NCBI GenBank assembly: GCA_026826555.1
Contig: JAKSZT010054457.1
Coordinates: 8,967,198-9,031,197, forward strand
Reading direction: 5' to 3'
Source of the DNA: Tolypeutes matacus
Taxonomy: Eukaryota; Chordata; Mammalia; Cingulata; Chlamyphoridae
DNA: 64,000 bases
In this document: in pieces, positions 47,159 through 58,129 of the stretch
Layout: each line of letters opens with the position of its first letter
How positions within the stretch are numbered: the first letter of the stretch is position 1
Made by a program: the position numbers and the translations under genes
Notes under the pieces: model-generated
Databases searched by the model: none
What the model saw: only the letters and a program-made list of their open reading frames with translations
Told to the model about the DNA's origin: nothing

Positions 47159-47989
47159 AAGAATTAATGGCCAAAAATGTCTCCACTTTGAGTAAAAAGT
47201 CATTGGTATACAGATTAAAGAGGTTCAACCAAACCGAAGTTGGGAAAACACAAAGATATCTTCACCTATACAGATAATTGTCAACTGTTGACAACCAAAT
47301 TGAACAGAGAAATTATTGAAAGCAGCAAGAGAAAATGGCTGATCCTATATAGGGAAGGAACATAATAAGATTAACAGCTGACTTCTCTTCAGAAACAACC
47401 AGAAGGCAATGAGATGACATGTTTAAAATGCTGATAGAAAAAACAAAATTCAATGGAGAACACTATATCCAGCAAAATTATCTTAAAAAAATAATGGTGA
47501 AATAAAATTCCTGCCCAGGTAAACAATATTGATATCCTTCATTGCTAGCAGATATACCTTAGAAGGAGTACTAAAGGAAGGTCTTCAAAGGAGAAGAAAT
47601 TACTCCATAAGATAATTCAATAACAGAAAGAAATGAAACTTATTGGAAGTGATAGATATTTTAGATGTCAGTACATATAAAAAATTATAACATATATACA
47701 TGTGTGTTTGTGAGAATGTATGTATATTTTTATCCTCTTAATTTATTTAGGTGACATAAAATTGTATGCCTATACAAATTATGATAATACTGTATTTGGG
47801 ATTCATAGCATATATAGAAGCTATATATATATATCATAACAGCACAAATTAAGGAGGAGAAGGGAATATAACTATTTTGGGGAAAAGTTGCCATTCTTTG
47901 TTGATGTTATGTTAGTATTAACCCAAAGTACATTGTGTTAATGTAAAACGAACATTGAAATCCCTGGAGTAAATGATCTTTCTAACACT

Positions 47990-48055
47990 CTCTCTCTATC
48001 TCTCATTCTCTCTTTCTCTCTCTCTTCATCTCTGTCTCTATCTCTAGCTCTAGTT
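47990..48055. repeat. (TC)n-rich microsatellite
   Basis: A CT-dinucleotide tract with interruptions lies inside the old L1. Confidence 0.85.
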
Positions 48056-48824
48056 CTATAACTACATGTGTTTATTTGTGTGTGTATTATACATATATAT
48101 AAATATGTGTGAATATATATTTCAAAATACAGAAACTGAATTTTATATATTCTTTAAAATATAAGACAGAAAAACTGAAACGGAAATAAAATAAGGTGAG
48201 CTATTTAGAGAACAATTAGCAAAAATAGAGTCATTAATTTAACCATATATCAATATTCACATTTAGCATAAATGGACTCAATACTGTAATCAGAAGGCAT
48301 AGATTTTCAGAATTAATTTGAAAGGCAAAATTCAACTATTGGCTGTCTACAAGAAACACAATCTAGATGCAGGGAAAAAAAAAAAAAAAAACAAGTTAAA
48401 GTAAAAGGAGGGAAAAAATAGTCCATGCAAACAGTAAGCATAAGAGAACTGGAATAGCTACATTAAAGTCAGAAAAAAATAGACTTTATGACATGAAATG
48501 TTACTAGAAACAAAGAGGAATATTTAATAATTATAACAGGACACATCATCAGTATGATAAAACAATTATAAATTCATGAATAACTGACAAATAAGCCCTG
48601 AATTCTATGAAATATAAATAAAAAACAACAGATAAGCAAGGTCAAATAGATGATTTAACATTTTAACTGGGAGTTTTAATATATCGCTCTTAAAAATTGA
48701 TAGAAAAATTAAGATAAAATCAGCAAAGATAGAGAATAAATGAACAAAATTATCAATCAGCTTGACCTAAATAAAATATCTATATAACACCCCACCCAAC
48801 AATTGTTTAGGAAATGATTTATGA

Positions 48825-49080
48825 ACTTTGGCACTATTACCATTTTACAGTGGATAATTCTTTGTGTGGGTATGTCTTGTACATTTTACAATATTTAGCA
48901 GAATCCTTGGCCTCAAACTTTAAGAGAGTAATAACATCCTCTCCCTGCATCTCCCCTCTCTCTTCCTTTCCACCCTGCTATCAGGTCAGTCAACAATGTT
49001 TCCAGACATTTTGAAATGTTTCCTGGCAAGGGGATTCACCCTTGACTTATAGTCATCTCTTGGCTTTTAATTTAGAATAT
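48825..49080. mobile_element. hAT-Charlie-type DNA transposon remnant
   Basis: The segments 'ctttggcactattaccat', 'ggataattctttgtgtggg', 'acaatatttagcagaatcc' and 'caatgtttccagacatttt' follow a common mammalian non-autonomous hAT-Charlie element. The terminal repeats are eroded. Confidence 0.62.
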
Positions 49081-49135
49081 ATTTTTACAGCACTCTTAGA
49101 AACCTGAACTTGGTGCCCAAATCACCCACACTTTT

Positions 49136-49731
49136 TTTTTTCCTGGTTAATATTATTTTATTTTATTTTATTTTGCCAGGAAGTCATTTATTGGAGGGCA
49201 CAGGTTTGGTGAGGGCAGTGCTGGCAAAGCCCTCATGAGTGCAGGGCCCGCCACTGGTCCAAGGGGCCATGATTGGGGATGTATTTCACCCCACAGCCAT
49301 CCGGGATGAGGTGCTTCTCGGCCACCATGTCTTCGAATTCGTCAGCATTGAACTTGGTGAAGCCCCACTTCTTGGAGATGTGGATTTTCTGGTGGCCAGG
49401 GAACTTGAACTTGGCCCTGCGCAGCGCCTCAATCACATGCTCCTTGTTCTGAAGCTTGGTGCGGATGGACCTGATGACTTGGCAGATGTGGACACGGGCC
49501 ACCATCCCCTGAGGCTTTCCAAAGGCACCTCGCATATCCGTCTGGAGCCTAGATTGGGGATGGCACGAGGTCAGACAGGACCATCAGCAGGCAAGGGCTG
49601 TCTCCAAGGTCCCTTAGGGCAACCTGTACAAGCAACAGGCCGCGTACACTACCAAGGAGGCTGCTGTCCACAGCCACTGCACACCGGGCCCCCACGGGGA
49701 GAGGGAGACGGTCGGCTTAATTAGCTGCGGT
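49136..49731 (-). pseudogene. RPL10: RPL10 retropseudogene with a foreign 5' segment and 14-bp target-site duplication
   Basis: On the minus strand 49233-49550 encodes the last 100-odd residues of 60S ribosomal protein L10: [18 protein letters not shown], then [39 protein letters not shown] and [18 protein letters not shown], ending in WRALHS and a stop. An RPL10-like 3' UTR with AATAAA and an A-rich tail follow to 49136. The N-terminal half of L10 is missing. Instead about 180 bases of GC-rich sequence (49551-49731), which I cannot match to RPL10 in either orientation, lie inside the same duplication tcacccacactttt (49122-49135 and 49732-49745). The copy is intronless and truncated and cannot make L10. 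Three Arg codons became His, in line with decay of methylated CpGs. Confidence 0.93.
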
Positions 49732-49745
49732 TCACCCACACTTTT

Positions 49746-50030
49746 AATACATTCTTGGCCAGTACCTAGATGTGTGCCCTTCAGAGGAGATAATTTATAT
49801 TTTATATATTATTCATTTGAGATGTAAATTACTATATTATCTTCTAAATAAAAATATAATTTTAAGTAAAACATGCTTATGGAAAATGCATAAAATGATT
49901 TCATTTTCCACTCCATAATTCTTTATTGATCAAAAACAAAGACCAAGGCAATATACTAGCTTTATTAACAGGGGAAAAAAAAAAAAAACATATCATGAAG
50001 AAAAGGACATTTTTGTTGTTATTGCTCAAG
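49746..50030. other. AT-rich spacer between RPL10 retropseudogene and OR8U copy 2
   Basis: An A-run lies at about 49975-49988. Nothing else was recognised. Confidence 0.4.
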
Positions 50031-50987
50031 TCATTTTCTTATTTTCATGAACACAGAAGAGTGGTTTTTATTGGTGATAATTTTCTTCAGAGCCTCTTTC
50101 ACATCTTTGTTCCGGAGGCTGTAGATCAAGGGGTTCAGCATGAGGATGATCACTGTATAGAAGACAGAAGCCATCTTGTCTGTGTCAAGGGAATGGGTTT
50201 GAACTTGGCTGTAAATACATAAAGATCAGGATGTTGTAGGAAATGGTGTCTGTTAGCATGTGAGAACCACATGTAGAGAAGGCTTTGCACCTGCCTTCAA
50301 TTGACCTCATTCTCAGAATGGCAGAAATAATGAACATGTAAGAAACAAAGATAATCAGAACTGAAGAAATGAATGAAATACCAGCACAGAACAAAATCCA
50401 TAGCTGTTTAGAGTGAGTGTCTGAGCAAGTTAGACTGAGGAGAGGCATGCCATCGCAATAGAAATGATTGGTGATATTGGAGTGGCAATAGGAGATGTGG
50501 AAGGTGAGGATGGTATGAAACAGTGCAACCAGGAAGCTATAGCTACAGGGGGCTGCTACAAGCTGAATGCAAATTTGGGGAACATTGTGACCATATACAG
50601 GAGGGGATTACAAATGGCCGCATATCGATCATATGCCATGGAAGCCAGTAGCAAGCACTCTGATAACATGAAAGTGAGGAAGCAGCCTAATTGAGTAGCA
50701 CAGGCATTGAAAGAGATAAACATTTTGTTTGTATAAGAACTTTCTGAGCATTTTGAGTGTAATGACAGAGGCATAGCAGAAGTCGACAAAAGCCAAGTTA
50801 CTAAGAAAGACATAGGCGCGTTGAGTCTTGCATCTGTCCTAAGGACTAGAATCAATCCCAGGTTGACCGCTACTGTGCAAAGATAGGTGGACAACGAAAC
50901 CACAAAGAGGGGCATCTTCAGTTCCTGATGATCTGTGAGGCCCATGAGAATAAACTCGGTCACCTGGGTGCAGTTTTTTTAAGCCAT
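50031..50987 (-). pseudogene. OR8U: Olfactory receptor 8U pseudogene (second copy)
   Basis: This is a broken duplicate of the OR8U gene at 35.6 kb. From ATG at 50985-50987 it reads Met-Ala-stop (TAA within an A-run, plus strand 50974-50982), then [20 protein letters not shown] and TM1 (VAVNLGLILVL, where GN has become VN). In TM2 a frameshift turns FLSHLAF into FLVTWLL; the frame recovers near NACATQLGCFLTFM. TM3 [15 protein letters not shown] has one change in the motif (Val to Ala). After VTMFPKFAF the frame is lost again. TM5 to TM6 ([21 protein letters not shown]) are readable from 50448, and a stop follows SSNPFP at 50185-50187. The end ([18 protein letters not shown]) is recognisable to a TGA at 50031-50033. 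Flanks on both sides resemble those of the intact gene. Confidence 0.92.
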
Positions 50988-51399
50988 GTTTTTTTCTGGG
51001 GTGTCTGGATGAGGTGAAAAAAGAGGAGCTTTAAGCCCAGCTTTCCATTTCTATAAATGGTCTTTTACACATAAATATCTTATAAAGAGCTTTTTGTCGC
51101 TAATTAGGGTTTGTTAGCAAACTGGGAGCTGGGAATGGGAAAGAATTTAGAAAGAGATATTTGTGAGAAGGCATATTCTATCCCCCAAGATCTATAATAG
51201 AGAAGCTGTGAAACGGTCCACACTTCCTTAGGTTCAATGAAAAACTTTTATATATTAAGTTATTTAAAGTTACCAACTGACGTGTTAAAAAATGTATAAT
51301 ACTTGCGTTTTGATTGAAGAAATGTTAACAATGATAACAGATGAAAACAAATCTGTGCTGGCATGGCTCTGCAGGTCTCATTCTTCCAGTGCAGACTCA

Positions 51400-53535
51400 A
51401 ACTCCACATTATTCAATGCTGATAGGAAAAGAGTTATGCATATTTCTATTTAATTTCAATCATTTACAACAGAGAGGCCATAATAGGTTGTTAATAATCT
51501 TCATATTTAATAATATAAATACTTATAATGGGGGTCTTTACGAAAGGAAGAGTGAGAAATGCTCTATAGCTATTTATCTCATTTTTTTCTCACTAATCCC
51601 TTTTGTAAATATGATTTCGTTATTCCCATTTTACAGATGAGGTAGAGGAGCCTGAAGCAGAAATACGTGAAACAAAGTCTTGTGAACTAAAGCTGGGTTT
51701 CACACTATCTCTTTCTGACTCAGGAGCCCACAGTCCTTACCATAATGCTCTCAATGTTCTCTATTTCTTCTGTTGTTTGACACCTAAAATATTTCCAGGT
51801 TTCACTTGATATAATGCTACATAAATGTTTTTTATTTCTAAAGAATGAATTTATATGATCCAAGGGAAGGAATTCTCAAATAATTTTAAAATACACTGCA
51901 AATTAGAATAAAACTGATGTCTGTTTTCCAAGAGCTTTACATCAATTAATAAGTTTCTTTCAAGTTCTTTAACTTCTATTAAAGAAACACAGGCTTAAAT
52001 TATATTTGGTGTATTAGTTTTTGTTTTATTAAATCACATATCTGTCTATGCTTTTCTGATGTGTTTAGATTGATTTCAATATTTGAATTGTTGAATATCC
52101 AAATAAAAATATCTAGAGATTACTATTCCAATGTTAAATGTCATATCTCTTTCCTCTTCCTCCTTTCATCTTCTTCCCTCTCTCTTTTCTCTCTCTTTCT
52201 CTCCTTGAAAATTGAAAGCAAAGTTTTCTTAAAAAAAAAAAAAAAAACTCCTACAAATTGCTTTACACATTCTGAAACCTACACTGGGGATAAATATATA
52301 AATGAAATGCATGTATATTTCATCACATTTAATTTCTTTCAAATTTGCTAACAGCTCTTGAGTCCTTACAACTCTTGCTTAATTTGTAAAACATATTAAT
52401 ATTAGGGATGTTTTGTTTGCTTCAATCAATGTGTATGCATGAATGTAGTAACTTTCAAAGAATAATGATTCACCTTAATTTTATTCAAAATAAATTTTTA
52501 ACATCCTATCCGAAATACTAATTCAGATGGTATTTAAAGAACTAATGATAGAAACATGGAAACTGAGGGAAATAAGGACCTAGAAGCCTATAAATCCCAA
52601 ATCTCTAATTTGTAAGTAGAAATATTGAAAATCAATTTTGAGGAAAAAAGGAAGAATAAAAGAGAAGATGGAAAAAATAATGTTTTTCTAAATAGGGCTG
52701 CTCTTCTCTATATTCAAAGATTTTAGTCACAAACAGCTGAAAGAAAGGCTTATTTCACGATGACATAGAACTAATAAATATATCCAGAGCAATACTCATT
52801 TACTGACATGCACTCATCTTGTATATTCCTTTTGTTCCCACTGGAATCTGTTATATTCTATTAAGTACAAAGAATGTTGTTCAAGATCGTATAAAATGAA
52901 TTCATATTATTTATTTTAGATACAGAATCAAAAACTCTACTCCAGACCACCACACATCACCATTACAATTAACACAAAGATATAAGCTACTTACTTATAA
53001 ACATCTCCTAGCAGCATCTCCCACTCTGATCTGTACCCATAATTTGCACATTCTATCCTTAAAATATCTCTGGATTATATTTAACAGCTACTTCCTTAGT
53101 AATTCATTGATTCACTCATTCCTTCATTCAGTAATGCATATTGATTACTTATTAATTTCCAGACACTTCTTGCAGGCTGAAGATAAAACAATGGAAGAAC
53201 ACATAGTAGACTAGACTGGAAAGAAAGAAAGCTTTATACAACTTTTGTTTATTTTTCTGGTCTCTTTTCCCATCTATTGTTTTTCTTCTCTTGCTAAACC
53301 ATATTTTTTGTGCATACAAATCATTTAAATTCATATTTAAAGTAGAGCAAAAATTATATCTGAAAGCATACCTGACTTTTCCCTAAACAGTCCCTGAATA
53401 TGTGTATAATCCCAAATCCAGTAAAATCTTCCTAATCCTCAAAGGTCACCCATTGTCCAATTTATGTGATTAATATCTATTCATCAATTACAATATGCCT
53501 TTCATGCATCTCTGCTTTGGTCTATGATATTTCTA
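51400..53535. other. AT-rich intergenic DNA with short old repeats
   Basis: A MIR-like piece lies at about 51590-51720 ('cccattttacagatgaggta'). CT-rich low-complexity sequence is at 52145-52205 and an A-run at 52231-52246. No gene was seen. Confidence 0.45.
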
Positions 53536-53539
53536 CTAT

Positions 53540-53830
53540 ACTTCTATTTTTAAAAAAGGGCTGTTAAAGGGAAAACTATCCTTTAATACCTGTTGAAATA
53601 TCACTTCTATGAAGACCTACTTGATTTTCACTTCTCATGATGAATTGACATCATTCATCTTTGGGTTCTGGCACTTTAGACATCTCATTTCTAATTCTTC
53701 TCACATTTATGGTAACCATTAGTTTTCATATCTTTTTTCCTAACAGACTGTATTCACTTTATGGGTGAGAGCCACACTGTTTTCATTCATTTCCTAATGT
53801 AGAATTTTCTAGATGCAGGTATGGGGAATT
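53540..53830 (+). repeat. L2-type LINE 3' fragment
   Basis: The segments 'gttgaaatatcacttctatg', 'aagacctacttgattttcac' and 'ggtgagagccacactgtttt' follow the L2 3' end in plus orientation. Confidence 0.55.
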
Positions 53831-56800
53831 AAAGATGAATTTTATAATGATTTTTTTTTTAGATTTTCCCTTTCTTCTCAACATCATATTCCTCTGCCTC
53901 ATATCTCATCCCTAAAAAGGGTATAGTACAGAGTATCATGAATAATCATGTAATAAAGATCATGTCCAGCAAACAGAACCTGGTGGATCAATATAACAAA
54001 TTTAATGTAGTATATTAAGGTTATCCCTTTTTAACATTAGGTTAGTGTGAGCTCAACTAGTGATACTTCTCATTTTGATGTGAATGCTTCTCAGATTATG
54101 GAGCAATATAACTTTTTAAACTTTAAGTAGTAAATTTATACTAAAATATAATGCATAATTCTTATGTTTTGTGGCTATATGAGTTTCCATACCACATTAG
54201 GGTTTTTAAATTTCAGAGAAATGAAAGTTTCAAATTTCTATATGACCTCCTTGCTAACTGAAACATGTATTATATCTGTGCATTCTGCAACTAGAGCTAT
54301 ATACTTAGAATTCTAACATAAAATAAAGGCATCAAGAGCTAATGGCAGAGAATGAACTAAAGGCTTTGTCGCAATGTTAGTTAAACTAATCGAAGACAAC
54401 CTTTTTTCTGGGATGCCACAAATTTCTTTTCCATAAATTAGAGATATTAGAAGATTATCTTTTGGATGACTTATCAATTAATAGGGAGCATTTTATTAGT
54501 CAAGGGCTACTTTTACTCTTCTCTTCTCACTGATATCTGTCCAATAAATTAAGACATTCCAGTGAAAGAAAGGACTTAGAAAGGATTTTATTAATTTTAT
54601 ACTCCTCTTACAAGTTGGTTAAAATGACATAGATGACCACTTTCTTGGTTTCAGTAAATTTCCAAACAATAATGGCACTCAATGGCCACAGAAACTATCA
54701 GTTTTAATGACTTGCCTGAGCTCACTCAATTGGTTTATCAAAGATTAAGACTATAATGTGGGTTTTATGTATGTAAGTGTTTTGTTTTTTCACTGCAAAC
54801 TCATCATCTAAAATTCTCTGCTTGGATCTCCACATTCTACCATTCTGTAATTTATAAAATATGTCCATCATGTTCTAGTCTCAAGTTCTGTGCTCCAGCA
54901 ATTGCCCTCTTTTAAAGAGTCACAAGACTTTCTTAATATCTGATAATTCTTTTTATACTTGCTTATTTAATATCAATCATCCCACCAAAATATAAGCTCC
55001 ACGTGGGAAGGAACTCCTGAGTTCAACATTATATTCCTGTAACATAGGACTTGCAAAAATTAAGTACACAATAGTTTTTGAAAGAGTACAATATATAAAT
55101 TTCCATGTAGGCTATGACCATTTTGTTGAAAAAGATACTCTTCTGTTTTGTCATTTTGTTTGACTGAGGAAAAAAATAAATACACATCAATTATCAATGT
55201 TCATTGTCAGATTTGATATTTGCTGAGGCTATTGAAACTATCATTCCTTGAAATTTTAGGAATTCCCTTAAATAGATGAAGCTAGATGGTTTTATTTAAT
55301 TTTACCAACAGAAACCTACAATTTTATTAGTTTTTATTATTATAGTAATAACAACAATCATTTAATAAGTATACCATGCATCAAACATTATGTTGCCTGC
55401 TTTATATGAAACTGAAGCATTGGGTTCTTATTTATAAAAATATAAAATTATCAGAAGTTTGTAACAAAGCATGGTGTTTTAGTTACTGTAATACAGATAT
55501 GATTCCTGTAAGAACAATCAAACAATAAGTATATAATTTAACAGAGTTGTCTATTCATACATTTGTAGTAGGGGTTGCTAGAATTTGAAGAAGGACTTAC
55601 TATTGTACTCAAAGTAGCCAGTATTCTGCAAACCACAGAGGAGTTCTCATTAATGCTTACGAAGTGTCCAGTGCTCTCTCCATTCTTCTGATGGAGAATT
55701 TGTATTTCCTCAACATTGTTGTTGTTATTTTGACTTGTGCAGGTGGAGTTTGTGAGTTTTTCTGGACTTTTGTTAATCCTCATTTGAAAGCCCTGGAGAG
55801 TATGAAATAGGTATGTTTTGAATCTTGTCTCCTATGAGAAGATTCCACTGGGATACTCTTATTAATTTCACATTTCCTCCTGTGTTGTGACGGTGAATTG
55901 CTATGTGAGAAATTTGAGGGTGAGACTATCTGAACAAAGTAAATGTGTTATATAATTTACAGACTTCTTCATTTTTAGGGAAAATTATAATACAATAGAT
56001 ATGGAATTCCTGGAATATAATTTTGTCGGTGAAATCAATGTCATTTCAATGAATTAAGAAATAATATTTTAGGTTAAACACACGAAATAACTGTTACAAT
56101 CTAATTTTTAACTAGAAAAATCATTGAAGATAAAATATGCATTCTCAAAATTTTAAGAAGAAAAACTTTATTGGCAAAGCAGAACTTTTGGATACTTATT
56201 AGTTGTTTTGAGAAGTACTAAACTGGATGAGACCATGGAATATTTGTTATAAAGTTTCCATACAAAAAAAAAAAAAAAAAAAAAGACAAAAAAATAAAAT
56301 AAAAAAAAAAATAAATAAAGTTTCCAGACAATGCTTGAGTACAGCTGTGTGAGACAAATCTTCCTTACAGTAGAATTCCAAATAATAAACATTGAAGGAA
56401 TAATGAGGGAAATATAAATATTAGGAATAGAAAAGCAAAGTAAAAATAGCTTCAGACCACATCCACTGACTAATGCTAAAATAGAGGGCAAAGCTTTAAA
56501 AGATCGTTTGAGACTACCATCATTGATTATGAAGGCCACTTTTTCATATATTATACCATATGCATATGTGTATTTTTCTACATCTTATGCAAGTTTATTT
56601 CATTTATAATTAAAATCAATATAATTTTTGTATAAATACTAGAGAAGTTTACTGAAGCCTGCTCATGTCATCTCTTGAGATCCAATTATGCTCATCTTTT
56701 TCCAGTTACACATTCAGAAACATTTCATTGTGTACTTAAATTTGGTTATCCTGGGAATATTTATATATGTAAATCAGCAAATGCTTCAGATTAGGGCTTA

Positions 56801-57250
56801 ATAGTTTTAATTTTCAAGGAGCTGGTTGTTAAACAATTAACACACAACTGATTCCCCTCCCTTTTCAACATTTTTATATATTATTATATATGATATTTTG
56901 ATATGTTTTAGTGTTGTAATAACAAATATCCCTTATTGTGACATCTTTCTGGGAGTGAATATAATGATAAATTTATTTAAAATATCTCTGCCATTAGATA
57001 CCACAATGCTAATGCTGTGGCTTAAGGTCATAATAATATTATGCAAATAAATGCATTTAACTATTTTCAAATTTGCCAAAAGGGGCCGCTACTTAAATAT
57101 ATTTTAAGAGTTGTCTATTTAATTAATTGCATGTCTTAACAGAAAAATAATACATGGCTCTTAAAGAGCAAAACATGCTTACATTTATTGACCGTAAAAC
57201 AGTATAATATATGTAGTTAAAAAGAGAAGTCTGTTATATAAGTTATATAA
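53831..57250. other. AT-rich intergenic DNA with L2 fragment and A-rich tracts
   Basis: About 54940-55080 resembles L2 ('ccaaaatataagctccacgt'). An (A)n-rich stretch lies at 56264-56320. The 123-residue minus frame at 56168-56539 is made by that tract. No gene was seen. Confidence 0.45.
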
Positions 57251-57254
57251 TAAC

Positions 57255-58010
57255 GTTTTTTGTTTTTTTTTCAGGGTATATTTTTTCAGGCTTTATTGAG
57301 GTATAATTTACATACAATATAAGTTAACCAATTTTAAGTTTATAATTTGATGAGTTTTGGCACATTTTAAATTGTATAATCACTACCACAATCGCAATGC
57401 TAACATTTCCATCTTGCCCTAAGTTCACTCCCTTGGCAGTCAATCTCCTCTTACAGTATGTGGCTATTACTCATATTTCTGAGAATACAATTTTGTCTTT
57501 TCTAGACTTTCATATAGATAGAACCATACAGTGTAGACAATCTTTTGTGTCCAGCTTTACTTTTTACTTAGCAAATTTTCTTATGAGTCATTCATTTTGT
57601 TACATGTTTCTGTTAAAGAATCTATTGCATTATATGGGCATACCATAATTTCATCAGTTGATGGCAACTTGGACCATTTCCACATTGAGGCTATTATGAA
57701 TTAAGCTGCTATAAATATTCCAGTATGAGTCTTTGTTTGAAGATATATTTTGATTCTTTTGCATGTAAATACCCATGAATGGGATTTTTATATAGTATAT
57801 AAGATCTATGTGTGACATAATAAATAACTGTGAATCTGTTTCCAGTGGTTGTTTTGCCTTCTCCCAGCAGCACATCAGTTTTGCAATTGCTCCACATCTT
57901 TGTCAACACTTGCTATTATCAGTCTTTTCAATTTTAGTTTTTCATATATATTCACTTGTCATGATCCATAAATCAAAGGCAAAACCAAAAAGCTTAAATT
58001 GTGTATGCTA
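57255..58010 (-). mobile_element. Old L1 3' UTR-type sequence
   Basis: The start 'caggctttattgaggtataa' and later segments 'ttgatggcaacttggaccat' and 'cccagcagcacatcagtttt' are typical of the old L1M 3' UTR in minus orientation. No open frame belongs to it. Confidence 0.68.
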
Positions 58011-58129
58011 GATGTTAATAACAGTTTATTTGTGTGGCATTATGTTTGACTCATTAGAAGATCAGAGGATCACAATCCACATTATATTATACAAAATATC
58101 CAATTTAAAAATTAACAAAGCCTTCCAAG

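Larger units (their letters stand above)
46030..48800 (+). mobile_element. Old L1-type element, 5' part to ORF2 endonuclease region, interrupted by an LTR and a SINE
   Basis: The plus strand shows, in order, the old-L1 segment with 'aattcaggagttcaacatta', the segment on 'gaaagcagcaagagaaaatg' and 'acttctcttcagaaacaacc', and then the ORF2 endonuclease region: 'ggactcaatactgtaatca', 'ctgtctacaagaaacacaat' and 'tccatgcaaacagtaagcat', and near the end 'aacaccccacccaacaattg'. No frame is open. An LTR (46224-46741) and a SINE (47057-47158) are inserted. The same old-L1 type recurs at 58.1-60.6 kb. Confidence 0.7.

Noticed and set aside
49239..49724. 161-codon open frame on the plus strand over the RPL10 copy
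   Set aside because: It is the antisense of the RPL10-derived sequence and the foreign 5' part; no recognisable protein.
56168..56539. 123-codon minus-strand frame rich in Phe
   Set aside because: Created by the A-rich tract at 56264-56320 read in reverse.
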